A stretch of DNA of 46,864 nt, from contig CAJUGG010000039.1 in the NCBI GenBank assembly GCA_910585995.1, positions 1-46,864 of the forward strand, read 5' to 3'. Numbering within the stretch: position 1 is the first letter of the stretch; each line of letters begins with the position of its first letter. This document shows positions 8,209 to 16,484 of this stretch, in pieces. The stretch is from an uncultured Lachnospiraceae bacterium. Lineage in GTDB: Bacteria > Bacillota > Clostridia > Lachnospirales > Lachnospiraceae. Below the pieces are notes generated by a model, which worked only from the letters and a program-made list of their open reading frames with translations, ran no database searches and had not been told where the DNA came from. A program made the translations under genes and the position numbers.

Positions 8209-9191
8209 TATCCGATTCTCCCTTCATCCATATAGTGAGTGATCTCTTTTGCAAAATAGGTCATATAGATATCCACGCCAGCCCGATAAGCACAGGCTGC
8301 CATCTCGCAGAGAATCGCTGCCTCATCCACATAGCCTAAGCTGGCCGCTGCCTTTACCATCGCATACTCTCCGCTGACACTGTAGGCTGCCATGGGCAGA
8401 TCTGTCTGGTCTTTGATCTCCCGCACCATGTCCAGATATGACATCGCAGGCTTGACCATCAGGATATCCGCGCCCTCTTCCACGTCTAACAGTGCTTCTT
8501 TGATCCCTTCTCTGCGATTGTGGTAATCCATCTGATAACTTTTGCGGTCTCCAAAAGCGGGGGCGCTGCCCGCTGCATCCCGAAACGGCCCATAAAATGC
8601 CGACGCATATTTTACCGCATAGGACATAATCGGCGTCGTCAGATAGCCGTTTTTGTCCAGTCCTTCCCGTATTGCTGCAATATGTCCGTCCATCATATCA
8701 GAAGGCGCCACCATATCTGCACCTGCCTGTACCTGTGACACGGCAATCTGTGAGAGCTTTTCGAGGGTCAGATCGTTATCGACATATTCTCCCTTCAGGA
8801 TGCCGCAGTGCCCGTGACTGGTATATTCACACATGCATACATCCCCGATATAGAAAAGATCCGGGACTTCTCTTTTGGCACGCTCCAATGCCTTCTGAAT
8901 GATTCCATCACAGGCATATGCCCCGCTTCCCGTCTCGTCTTTATGAGCCGGGATTCCAAAGAGCATCACTTGATTGACGCCTGCATCTGCCATCTCTGTT
9001 AAGATCTCTCCCATCCGGTCCACACTATAGCGATACTGTCCCGGCATCGTGGGTATCTCTTCTTTTACATTTTCTCCCTCTTTTACAAACATGGGATATA
9101 CCAGAGAACTCTTATCCATCCGAGTCTCCCGCACCATCTTGCGAAGCGTTTGTGTTGTCCGAAGCCTTCTAGGTCTCACCATCATATCCAT
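8208..9191 (-). CDS. hemB: Porphobilinogen synthase
   Basis: 327-residue cytoplasmic enzyme condensing two 5-aminolevulinate molecules into porphobilinogen. It starts RPRRLRTTQTLRKMVRET. The metal site CMCEYTSHGHCG carries three cysteines as in zinc-dependent HemB. The Schiff-base lysines lie in KYASAFYGPFRDA and ILMVKPAMSYLD. An AGAGG site precedes the ATG at 9191; the gene overlaps the end of sirC by 23 bases. Together with hemL it supplies only two steps of the pathway. Confidence 0.97.
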   Translation of the reverse strand: MDMMVRPRRLRTTQTLRKMVRETRMDKSSLVYPMFVKEGENVKEEIPTMPGQYRYSVDRMGEILTEMADAGVNQVMLFGIPAHKDETGSGAYACDGIIQKALERAKREVPDLFYIGDVCMCEYTSHGHCGILKGEYVDNDLTLEKLSQIAVSQVQAGADMVAPSDMMDGHIAAIREGLDKNGYLTTPIMSYAVKYASAFYGPFRDAAGSAPAFGDRKSYQMDYHNRREGIKEALLDVEEGADILMVKPAMSYLDMVREIKDQTDLPMAAYSVSGEYAMVKAAASLGYVDEAAILCEMAACAYRAGVDIYMTYFAKEITHYMDEGRIG

Positions 9192-9642
9192 CTTTTTCTA
9201 CCTCTTTCTTTATTCGATCTGTCCACCGCTTTGCTAAGTGGTGGTCATCTCCTCCTCCATTGATCCCGATCACCAGATCCCCCTTGCAGGCGATCCCCGG
9301 AAACTGAAACATACAGTGATCCCGATTACTGCATATATTGACTAAGATCCCTTTTTCTCTGCACTCCTGATAGATCATCTCATTGATCTTTGGATCATCT
9401 GTAGCCGCTAACACCATAAATACATCCTTTGGAATCTCTCCGCTTACATAGGCCGCTTTTTTCCATACCAGCCTTTTCTCTCTGTCTGCCCTTTGGATCT
9501 CGTCCAAAGCCTCTGGCGCAATCACCTCTATCGAAGGCCCAAAGTTTAACAAAGTCTTTACCCTTCTCGCAGCGATCTTCCCCGCCCCGTACACCAGGAT
9601 TGATTTATTTTTTATATCTACAAAAATAGGAAATTGTCTCAT
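9169..9642 (-). CDS. Precorrin-2 dehydrogenase / sirohydrochlorin ferrochelatase-like (SirC type)
   Basis: 157-residue protein matching the N-terminal NAD-binding part of siroheme synthase (CysG-N / Met8 / SirC). The Rossmann motif is VYGAGKIAARRV (residues about 18-29), followed by EVIAPEA, MVLAATDD and the conserved NICSNRDHCMFQFPGIACKGDLVIGI. It oxidises precorrin-2 to sirohydrochlorin on the way to siroheme or cobalamin. It lacks the second dimerisation domain of full Met8, as usual for short SirC forms. It is the first gene of the operon, divergent from the XRE-pot operon. GAGGGA lies about 8 bases before the ATG. Confidence 0.9.
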   Translation of the reverse strand: MRQFPIFVDIKNKSILVYGAGKIAARRVKTLLNFGPSIEVIAPEALDEIQRADREKRLVWKKAAYVSGEIPKDVFMVLAATDDPKINEMIYQECREKGILVNICSNRDHCMFQFPGIACKGDLVIGINGGGDDHHLAKRWTDRIKKEVEKDGYDGET

Positions 9643-9699
9643 GATTAAAGTCCCTCATCTGCCTCCCAATAGCATACAACATTTTTTTCAAAAAAACAA

Positions 9700-9728
9700 T
9701 TGACAGAAATGCAATTTCTGTATATAGT
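9700..9728 (+). promoter_or_regulatory. Promoter of the XRE-potABCD operon
   Basis: TTGACA (9700-9705), a 17-base spacer and TATAGT (9723-9728), a near-consensus sigma-A promoter about 75 bases before the regulator ATG. The untranslated leader of about 70 bases has no obvious riboswitch. Confidence 0.75.
9704..9720. promoter_or_regulatory. Palindromic operator between -35 and -10 of the pot promoter
   Basis: Perfect dyad CAGAAAT-GCA-ATTTCTG filling the spacer. Its position fits repression by the XRE-cupin protein encoded as the first gene of the operon; that link is inferred. Confidence 0.6.
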
Positions 9729-9806
9729 AGATACGTTTAGTGTTATTAAACTTTTTGTTTAACATACAATACTATAGATTTTACCACTCTGGAGGATTAT
9801 CCCACC

Positions 9807-10346
9807 ATGAATATCGGCCCTAAAATCAAAGAACTTCGTGTTATGAAAGGGCTTACCCAAGAAGAGTTAGCCGCCCGAAGCGAATTGTCCAAAGGCTTTA
9901 TCTCCCAGTTGGAACGAGATCTTACATCTCCGTCCATCGCGACGCTTGTGGACATCTTAAACAGCTTAGGAACCAATCTGAAAGAATTTTTCAGCGATGA
10001 CAATGACGAACAGATTGTCTTTCATGACGCTGATTATTGTGAAAAATTTGACACAGAACTGAAAAACAAGATCGAATGGATCATTCCCAATGCACAGAAA
10101 AATGCCATGGAACCCATTCGTGTCACCTTAGAACCCGGTGGTTCCACCTATCCGGATACGCCTCACGAAGGAGAAGAATTTGGCTATGTACTCCAAGGCA
10201 GTATCACCATCCATCTTGGAGGCAAACATGTCAAAGCCAAAAAAGGAGAATCTTTTTATTTTGTCCCCTCTGCCAGCCACTATATCTGTGCCGGAGAAAA
10301 AAGCGGCGCTGTCTTTTTATGGGTCAGCACCCCGCCGAATTTTTAG
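9807..10346 (+). CDS. XRE-family regulator with cupin domain (PuuR-like)
   Basis: 179-residue cytoplasmic regulator. Residues about 1-65 form a helix-turn-helix (IKELRVMKGLTQEELAARSELSKGFISQLE). Residues about 105-178 form a cupin barrel (EPGGSTYPDTPHEGEEFGYVLQGSITI, KKGESFYFVPSASHY) that in this family senses small ligands. Because it is followed 20 bases later by potABCD, polyamine or a related amine is the likely ligand. A palindrome lies in the spacer of its own promoter, consistent with autoregulation. GGAGG precedes the ATG by about 12 bases. Confidence 0.93.
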   Translation: MNIGPKIKELRVMKGLTQEELAARSELSKGFISQLERDLTSPSIATLVDILNSLGTNLKEFFSDDNDEQIVFHDADYCEKFDTELKNKIEWIIPNAQKNAMEPIRVTLEPGGSTYPDTPHEGEEFGYVLQGSITIHLGGKHVKAKKGESFYFVPSASHYICAGEKSGAVFLWVSTPPNF

Positions 10347-10366
10347 TATACAAAGGAGACCATATT

Positions 10367-11440
10367 ATGAGTAACCGACTGATTGATCTTCAGCATATTA
10401 CCAAAATTTATGACGGACACAAGGTCTTAGATGATTTGAATCTGTATTTTAATGAAAATAAATTTCTGACTCTGTTGGGTCCTAGCGGATGCGGCAAGAC
10501 TACGACTCTGCGTATCCTTGGCGGTTTTGAGACACCTGATGAGGGACGTGTGATCTTTAACGGCGAAGATATTACATCTCTGCCACCAAACAAACGTTCG
10601 TTAAATACAGTATTTCAAAAATATGCGCTGTTTACCCATATGAATATCGCAGAAAACATTGCTTTTGGCCTGAAGATCAACGGCAAGAGCAAAGCCTATA
10701 TCGATGACAAGATCAAATATGCCCTGAAACTGGTCAATTTAGACGGCTATGAAAAACGGATGCCGGACTCTCTAAGCGGCGGACAGCAGCAGCGGATCGC
10801 CATCGCCCGCGCGATCGTCAATGAGCCGAAAGTCCTGCTGCTCGACGAGCCTTTGGGTGCGCTGGATCTGAAGCTGCGCCAGGAGATGCAGTATGAACTG
10901 ATCCGTATGAAAAATGAGCTGGGCATCACCTTTATCTATGTCACCCATGACCAGGAAGAAGCACTGACCATGTCGGATACCATCGTGGTGATGAATCAGG
11001 GTTATATCCAGCAGATTGGCTCTCCCGAAGATATTTACAACGAACCCACCAACGCCTTTGTGGCCGATTTTATCGGTGACAGCAATATTTTCCCTGGAAT
11101 CATGGTGGAAGACAAAGTAGTCAAGATCTTTGACACGATCTTTCCCTGCGTGGATACCGGGTTTGGTCACAACAAACCAGTGGATGTGGTCATCCGTCCC
11201 GAAGATGTGGAACTTAGCGCGCCGGGCAGCGGCATCCTCGATGGCGTAGTCTCTCACCTGATCTTCAAAGGCGTACACTATGAGATGGAAGTCACTGCCT
11301 GCGGTCAGGAATGGCTGGTACAGAGCACGCGGATGCATCCGGTGGGCGAACAGGTCAGTATCTTTGTGGACCCTTTTAACATACAGATTATGAACAAACC
11401 AGAATCCGAAGATGAGGAGGCTGTGGTACTGGATGTATAA
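10367..11440 (+). CDS. potA: Spermidine/putrescine ABC transporter ATPase
   Basis: 357-residue ATPase that powers polyamine import. The start at 10367 (MSNRLIDLQHITKIYDG) follows AAAGGAGAC by 7 bases; an apparent longer reading from 10076 lies in a different frame over the regulator gene and is not real. Walker A is GPSGCGKTTT, the signature LSGGQQQRIAIARA, Walker B VLLLDEPLGALD and the switch VTHDQEEA. The C-terminal about 110 residues are the TOBE domain (VVIRPEDVEL). potB begins inside its last 8 bases. Confidence 0.97.
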   Translation: MSNRLIDLQHITKIYDGHKVLDDLNLYFNENKFLTLLGPSGCGKTTTLRILGGFETPDEGRVIFNGEDITSLPPNKRSLNTVFQKYALFTHMNIAENIAFGLKINGKSKAYIDDKIKYALKLVNLDGYEKRMPDSLSGGQQQRIAIARAIVNEPKVLLLDEPLGALDLKLRQEMQYELIRMKNELGITFIYVTHDQEEALTMSDTIVVMNQGYIQQIGSPEDIYNEPTNAFVADFIGDSNIFPGIMVEDKVVKIFDTIFPCVDTGFGHNKPVDVVIRPEDVELSAPGSGILDGVVSHLIFKGVHYEMEVTACGQEWLVQSTRMHPVGEQVSIFVDPFNIQIMNKPESEDEEAVVLDV

Positions 11441-12242
11441 GAAATCACTCTCTTATCCCTATCTTTTGTGGGCAGCAGCTTTTATTATCATACCGCTTTT
11501 ATTTATCGTATATTATGGGCTGACGGACCGAAGCGGCGCTTTTACTCTGGCGAATCTGGCAGCGATTGCCACAGCCGAGCACTCCAAAGCGCTGATGCTC
11601 TCCCTTTTGTTGTCCTTATTAAGCACCGTCATCTGCCTGCTTCTGGCCTATCCTCTGGCGCTGATTTTATCGAACAGCAGATTGGGACGGTCTGGATTTA
11701 TTATCTTTTTATTTGTACTTCCGATGTGGATGAATTTTTTGCTGAGAACGCTGGCCTGGGTGGTATTACTGGATACCAATGGTGTGATCGATTCCCTGTT
11801 TCAGGCACTTGGACTGCCCAGGTTTAAGATTATCAACACACCCGCGGCCATCGTATTTGGCATGGTCTATGACTTTTTGCCTTTTATGATCCTGCCGATC
11901 TACAATGTCATCTCCAAGATTGATATCAATGTGATCAATGCGGCGCGGGATCTAGGAGCCAACAGTTTTCAGACGCTCTACAAAGTGATCTTTCCCTTAA
12001 GCCTTCCTGGCGTCATCAGCGGGATTACGATGGTCTTTGTCCCGTCTCTGACCACCTTTGTGATCTCCACCCTCTTAGGCGGCGGCAAGATCCTGCTCAT
12101 CGGAAATGTGATCGAACAGGAGTTTATGAAAGGTACTAGCTGGCATGTGGGAAGCGGACTTTCTCTGGTACTGATGTTGTTTATCATTCTCAGTATGGTC
12201 CTGTCTTCCAAATATGACAACGGGGAGGGCAATGTCTTATGA
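11433..12242 (+). CDS. potB: Spermidine/putrescine ABC transporter permease
   Basis: 269-residue inner membrane permease with about six TM segments. I chose the ATG at 11433 (MYKKSLSYPYLLW), overlapping potA by 8 bases, because GAGGAGG lies at 11414-11420; an upstream in-frame ATG at 11412 would place that site inside the gene. The EAA loop that docks on PotA is visible as NAARDLGANSFQTLYKVIFP followed by LSLPGVISG. The C-terminal ATGA overlap with potC indicates coupled translation. Confidence 0.95.
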   Translation: MYKKSLSYPYLLWAAAFIIIPLLFIVYYGLTDRSGAFTLANLAAIATAEHSKALMLSLLLSLLSTVICLLLAYPLALILSNSRLGRSGFIIFLFVLPMWMNFLLRTLAWVVLLDTNGVIDSLFQALGLPRFKIINTPAAIVFGMVYDFLPFMILPIYNVISKIDINVINAARDLGANSFQTLYKVIFPLSLPGVISGITMVFVPSLTTFVISTLLGGGKILLIGNVIEQEFMKGTSWHVGSGLSLVLMLFIILSMVLSSKYDNGEGNVL

Positions 12243-13054
12243 TCAAAAGATGGATACAGCGGTTTTATCTGTTTTTTATTGTGCTGTTTCTCTATGCCCC
12301 CATCGGAACGCTGATGGTTCTGTCTTTTAATGATTCGAGAACTTCCGTCAAATGGGGCGGGTTTTCCCTGAAATGGTACGTACGGCTCTTTGAAAATGAG
12401 ACCATCTTAGCGGCTCTTGGCAATACGCTGCTGCTTGCCCTATTATCTGCTCTCTTTGCCACGGTCTTAGGGACTTCGGCTGCGATTGCCATCCACCATA
12501 TGAAAAAGCGCCGCCAAAATATCTGCATGAGCATCGTCAATATCCCCATGTTAAATGCAGAGATCGTAACCGGTATTGCCTTTATGCTTTTATTTATCAC
12601 TCTGGGCAATCTGCTCTCTGTCTTCGGGATTCATTTTGAGATGGGATTCGGCACTGTATTGATTGGACATATTACGTTTAACCTCCCTTATGTGGTCTTA
12701 AGCGTGATGCCCAAATTAAAGCAGCTCAACAACTCCATGTATGAAGCAGCGCTGGATTTAGGAGCTGGTGAACGGCAGGCATTTTTCAAGATTGTACTGC
12801 CGGATATCATGCCAGGAGTCTTATCAGGATTCCTTCTGTCCTTTACCATGTCTTTAGACGACTTTGTCATCACACACTTTGTAAAAGGACTGGGAGCCGA
12901 TACTCTCTCCACACTGATCTATTCGGAACTGCGTAAAGGCATCAAACCAGAGATGTATGCGCTGTCCACGATTATGTTTTTGGCAGTCTTTTTTGTCCTG
13001 CTGGCTGTCAATCTAAAACCACAGGAGCATTCTGCTTCTGAAGGGCATCGTTAA
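12239..13054 (+). CDS. potC: Spermidine/putrescine ABC transporter permease
   Basis: 271-residue second permease of the importer, with about six TM segments. The EAA loop reads YEAALDLGAGERQAFFKIVL then PDIMPGVLSG. The sequence SFTMSLDDFVITHFVKG is typical of PotC. It overlaps potB by 4 bases (ATGA) and is followed after 39 bases by the binding protein gene. Confidence 0.96.
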   Translation: MIKRWIQRFYLFFIVLFLYAPIGTLMVLSFNDSRTSVKWGGFSLKWYVRLFENETILAALGNTLLLALLSALFATVLGTSAAIAIHHMKKRRQNICMSIVNIPMLNAEIVTGIAFMLLFITLGNLLSVFGIHFEMGFGTVLIGHITFNLPYVVLSVMPKLKQLNNSMYEAALDLGAGERQAFFKIVLPDIMPGVLSGFLLSFTMSLDDFVITHFVKGLGADTLSTLIYSELRKGIKPEMYALSTIMFLAVFFVLLAVNLKPQEHSASEGHR

Positions 13055-13093
13055 ACAATTATCAAGATAAAAGAAACGGGAGGTTGTTTATTT

Positions 13094-14152
13094 ATGAAAA
13101 AAAGAATGTTATTTGTCTGCAGCTGCCTGGCTGCCTCCATGCTCTTCACTGGATGCGGCGGTTCCTCCGCTGGTGAAAATGTGGAATTAAATGTCTATAA
13201 CTGGGGCGAATATATCGACGAAGATGTGATCGACCTGTTTGAAGAAGAGACCGGCATCAAGGTCAACTACAAGACCTATGACACCAATGAAGATATGTAT
13301 CCGATCATCGCCAACGGCGCTGCGGACTGGGATGTGGTCTGTCCGTCAGAATATATGATTCAGAAGATGCTCGATAACGACCTTTTGCTGGAGATCAACT
13401 ATGACAATGTTCCCAATATCTCTAATATTGATCCGGATTATATGGAGACCGTCAAAGGATTTGATCCAGATGCCTCCCATGCAGTGCCTTATCTGTGGGG
13501 AACCGTGGGCATCCTCTACAACGATACCATGGTAAAAGAGCCGATCACCAGCTGGGACTGCTTATGGGACGAAACATACGCAGACAATATCGTGATGATG
13601 AACAATCCCAGAGATGTCTTTGCTCCGGCACTGATCTCCTGCGGATATTCCTTAAATTCCACAGACGATGCCCAATTACAGGAAGCGGCTGCCAAGCTGA
13701 CCGCCCAGAAGCCTCTGGTGCTCAAATACACCACCGATGAAGTGCGGGATATGATGATTGGAGAAAAAGCAGCCATCGGCGTAATCTACTCTGGCGAAGC
13801 CACTATCTGCAAAGAAGAAAATGAACACTTACAGTATGTAGTACCAGAAGAAGGCTCCAACGTCTGGCTAGACTGTTGGGTCATCCCCACCACCTGCAAA
13901 AATAAAGAAAATGCTGAAAAATGGATCGACTTCCTCTGCCGCCCGGAGATCGCTTTGAAAAATTTTGAATATATCTACTATTCCACGCCAAACAAAGCGA
14001 CCGTTGATCTGATCGAAGACCCAGAAATCCTAAGTAACGAAGCCCTCTTCCCCGGCAACGAAGTACTCTCCCGGTGCGAAACGTTTCATTATCTGGGGGA
14101 AGAGGCGGAGGAGAAATATAATGAACTGTGGAAGCAGGTGTTGTCAGAATAA
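13094..14152 (+). CDS. potD: Spermidine/putrescine-binding lipoprotein
   Basis: 352-residue substrate-binding protein. The signal peptide MKKRMLFVCSCLAASMLFTG ends in a lipobox-like LFTG-C (Cys21), so it should be a membrane-anchored lipoprotein outside the cell. The mature start ELNVYNWGEYIDEDVIDLFE is diagnostic for PotD/PotF-type proteins, and WDVVCPSEYMI and SGEATICKEENEHLQYVVPE fit the ligand cleft. GGGAGG precedes the ATG. It is the last gene of the operon and is followed by a strong terminator. Confidence 0.97.
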   Translation: MKKRMLFVCSCLAASMLFTGCGGSSAGENVELNVYNWGEYIDEDVIDLFEEETGIKVNYKTYDTNEDMYPIIANGAADWDVVCPSEYMIQKMLDNDLLLEINYDNVPNISNIDPDYMETVKGFDPDASHAVPYLWGTVGILYNDTMVKEPITSWDCLWDETYADNIVMMNNPRDVFAPALISCGYSLNSTDDAQLQEAAAKLTAQKPLVLKYTTDEVRDMMIGEKAAIGVIYSGEATICKEENEHLQYVVPEEGSNVWLDCWVIPTTCKNKENAEKWIDFLCRPEIALKNFEYIYYSTPNKATVDLIEDPEILSNEALFPGNEVLSRCETFHYLGEEAEEKYNELWKQVLSE

Positions 14153-14170
14153 GTGAAATTTTTCTAAAAA

Positions 14171-14215
14171 GGTGTAAAGTCTTTTGATCACTCTCAATAG
14201 ACTTTACACCCTTTT
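14171..14215 (+). terminator. Terminator of the pot operon
   Basis: Perfect 11-bp stem GGTGTAAAGTC / GACTTTACACC with an 18-base loop, followed by CTTTT. The opposite strand also ends in an A/T run (CCTTTTTAG), so it may work for the convergent coiled-coil gene too. Confidence 0.92.
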
Positions 14216-14257
14216 ACTTATTACAATAAATTTGCCGACGAATCCCGCAATCTATTG

Positions 14258-14599
14258 TTATGCAATACTGTCAACCCGTTGTTTTAAGAGCCGCACTTCA
14301 TTCTCCACTGAAGTCAGCCGAATTGCCATCATCTCTTTTTCATTGTCAATTTTTAATGCTTCATGTAGATTTCTTGACAGATCAAGATGTCCCTCGGCGA
14401 TACGTTTGATATTGACTTTGACTTCGTTCTCCAGGGTTAATTCGATCCTTGTCACCTTACTCTCGATATTTGATACTCTTTCCTTTAGTTCTCGTATGTC
14501 GGCTTTCATGCCTTGCATATCATCTTTCATGCCTTGCACATCATTTTTCACGCCTAGTATTTCGGCTAAAATAAGATCCATTTTTTCACTATCTGTCAT
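14258..14599 (-). CDS. Small coiled-coil protein of unknown function
   Basis: 113-residue, highly charged protein without signal peptide or TM segment. Most of the chain shows heptad spacing (KNDVQGMKDDMQGMKADIRE, then LKERVSNIESKV and TRIELTLENEV), predicting a long coiled coil. The tail (LTSVENEVRLLKQRVDSI) forms a second coiled segment. The three imperfect repeats of VQGMK/MQGMK/MKADI resemble short proteins common in Clostridia, whose function I do not know. AAGGGG lies about 7 bases before the ATG. It is monocistronic and convergent with potD. Confidence 0.8.
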   Translation of the reverse strand: MTDSEKMDLILAEILGVKNDVQGMKDDMQGMKADIRELKERVSNIESKVTRIELTLENEVKVNIKRIAEGHLDLSRNLHEALKIDNEKEMMAIRLTSVENEVRLLKQRVDSIA

Positions 14600-14717
14600 A
14601 CAATCACCCCTTCATAATACCTGTCTCATGTTTGCAAAAACAAGTATAACACAATTTAAACAGGATGTCTATAAACGATAAGTCCAACAATTTTTCAAAA
14701 TTTCCGCAAATAAATCA

Positions 14718-14746
14718 TTGACTTTTTACTCATTTTTGTATATATT
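14718..14746 (+). promoter_or_regulatory. Promoter for a candidate small RNA
   Basis: TTGACT (14718-14723), exactly 17 bases, then TATATT (14741-14746). No protein gene follows on this strand; a Rho-independent terminator ends about 110 bases later. Confidence 0.6.
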
Positions 14747-14752
14747 AATAGC

Positions 14753-14862
14753 TAGAGAAGCACTAGTATCAATTCGTTGATATGGTTGCTTCCTTCCATA
14801 ATGGTTTTAGCTGCACCAACGCGGCTGCCCATTCTGCTATCCATAGGCAGGATGGGCTTTTT
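14753..14862 (+). ncRNA. Candidate stand-alone small RNA, about 110 nt
   Basis: The interval between a good promoter and an intrinsic terminator contains no credible reading frame with a ribosome site. It can fold at the 5' end into AAGCA...TGCTT (14758-14791) closed by TATCAA-TTCG-TTGATA, a 6-bp helix with a UUCG tetraloop. The 3' end is a terminator: GCCCATTCTGC / GCAGGATGGGC (14827-14837, 14847-14857, one G-U pair) and five T residues. It does not match the SRP RNA, 6S or tmRNA features I know. It is called only from this promoter-hairpin-terminator arrangement. Confidence 0.5.
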
Positions 14863-14875
14863 CCTTTCAAGGGAT

Positions 14876-15406
14876 CTAATCTATGATTCCCAGTATCTCT
14901 GCCCCGATCACCAAGCATGTTCCGGCTGCAATACAGACTCCAAAGCAAAGATACGCACCTTCTCCGTCTGCGTCATATCGTTCCCAGCGCTGTATCAAAA
15001 ATAATCGCTTGACATAGAGCCACAGCCTTTGAAAACGCTGTCTGCCATTTCGGTGTATCATCATGACTGCAACACCTGCAATTCCCCCAAGCAAAATGGA
15101 ACTCACCATAATCCACAGATTCATCCGCCATCCAAGGATCGCTCCCAGTGCCATAAAAAGCTTGACATCCCCCGCTTTGAGCATGCGGATAACAAACAGG
15201 AAAAACAGTGCCGTCCCTGACAGCAATCCCAGAAAACTGTCTGTCAGTCCATCCAACCCCCATAAAAACAGATTGACTAGAAACCCCAGCCAGATTGCGG
15301 GCAAAGTCCATTTATTCGGAATCTTCTGTACCGTCCAGTCCGTATAACCGCAACTACCGACCAAGAGCAGCGCAAGCACATAGATTACCAAACATTTGAT
15401 CTCCAT
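14876..15406 (-). CDS. Prepilin peptidase (A24, TadV/CpaA type), copy 1
   Basis: 176-residue polytopic membrane aspartyl protease that trims class III signal peptides of Flp/Tad pilins. The start at 15406 follows GGAAGGAGA by 6 bases. The two catalytic aspartates are visible: GYTDWTVQKIPN near residue 21 and KAGDVKLF near residue 77. About five to six TM segments are present. It lacks the N-terminal methyltransferase domain of PilD, as in TadV. It is the only intact gene of a decayed pilus locus (tadZ fragment and surface protein remnant directly upstream), so its substrate genes may be gone or elsewhere. Confidence 0.88.
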   Translation of the reverse strand: MEIKCLVIYVLALLLVGSCGYTDWTVQKIPNKWTLPAIWLGFLVNLFLWGLDGLTDSFLGLLSGTALFFLFVIRMLKAGDVKLFMALGAILGWRMNLWIMVSSILLGGIAGVAVMMIHRNGRQRFQRLWLYVKRLFLIQRWERYDADGEGAYLCFGVCIAAGTCLVIGAEILGIID

Positions 15407-16484
15407 AAAAGTTCTCCTTCCATAATATAAGAAAGACGCTGCCGCCACAGGAGACAACGTCTTTTCTTTTTGTTAGAGACATAGACTCCATATCCCAGTC
15501 CTCCAGAAAGGAACAGTAAGATCAGCCACAGCGCAATATTGCTATCATCACCCGTAGTTGCAGGCAGGATCTGGTAGAGATCTCCTTCCTGAATGCTTGT
15601 GAACATTAGTTCATTTCCACTCATCTGTGCATTTAGTGTAAAGGCAGAACCTGCTTTAACAGTGAGCTGACTGCCATTTAGCAGCAATGTATCACCAAAT
15701 AAAATCTCAAAGCTCTTGCTGGCAATCACATTTCCATTGCTGTCTTTGACATACAGGGTATGGGGGCGCTCTCCACTCCCTGGAACGCAGCAATTCCGTT
15801 TGCATTGGTCTTTGTTACCTTCGGCGTGGAATGAAGTTCTACGGTCATATTGGCCAACGGGTTTCCGCTCATATTTACCAGACGCAGTACAAAGGATACC
15901 AGATTGCTTGCAACGCCTCCTGCTCCTGCACTGCCGCCTTTATGTGAACTTCCAGAACTTCCATTTCCATTATTGCTCAAATCATCATTTCCAGTTGTGT
16001 CAATACGGAAATTCTGTGCGGTACGTTTCAGCTCTCTTATTTCACCATTACCTTCACGGAACTCTGCTGCCAATGTATTTGTTCCATTCTGACTTGCTTT
16101 ATTTGCAAACGTCAAACTTTGAATTGTAATTCTGGTACTTCCACTTGTTTTTGTGTAATCCTCGCCTCTACTAGCGGTTTACCATTCAACCACAAAGTCT
16201 CAAAATTTGTAAATTCACCCACAGATACAAACAATTGATCATGTTGTATTATTAAAATATAGTCATGTGTACCTGCACTTGTTTCTCGACCAACATGTTC
16301 TAAAATCTCATAGCCTGTATCTGTTGCACCATATACATTATCGTTAGTATTCTCATTCACTGTCAACGTTAGTTCTACAGATTTGTCAGGAAATGTATAA
16401 TTCTCTCTTGTGCTGGTAAAAGACACTCTGACGCCAAAGGTAAAAGTTCCAGCTTCCTGAGGAACACCATACAGTTCTCCAATA
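15385..16484 (-). pseudogene. Frameshifted pilus-locus surface protein, N-terminus lost
   Basis: C-terminal remnant of a large cell-surface protein read in three successive frames. Frame 1 (16484-16112) has a putative-Ig segment (GELYGVPQEAGTFTFGVRVS) and LWLNGKPLVE. One missing base near 16161-16168 moves the reading to EDYTKTSGSTRITIQSLTFA, continuing through a Gly/Ser linker to a SpaA/CnaB-like unit (LANMTVELHSTPKVTKTNA, then GIAAFQGVE). A second one-base loss near 15762-15771 moves it to HTLYVKDSNGNVIASKSFEI. The end carries ILPATTGDD, a sortase-like sorting motif, then a TM and KKKR. The 5' part is absent because the gene is joined to the tadZ fragment. Confidence 0.8.

Noticed and set aside
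10076..10366. Long N-terminal extension of potA
   Set aside because: It lies over the cupin regulator in another frame; the ATG at 10367 has AAAGGAG and the normal family start.
14184..14681. Plus-strand frame of 165 codons
   Set aside because: It is antisense to the coiled-coil gene, which has a good ribosome site and heptads; it also starts inside the pot terminator.
14777..15004. Small plus-strand protein instead of the small RNA
   Set aside because: It has no ribosome site, crosses the terminator and runs antisense into the peptidase gene.
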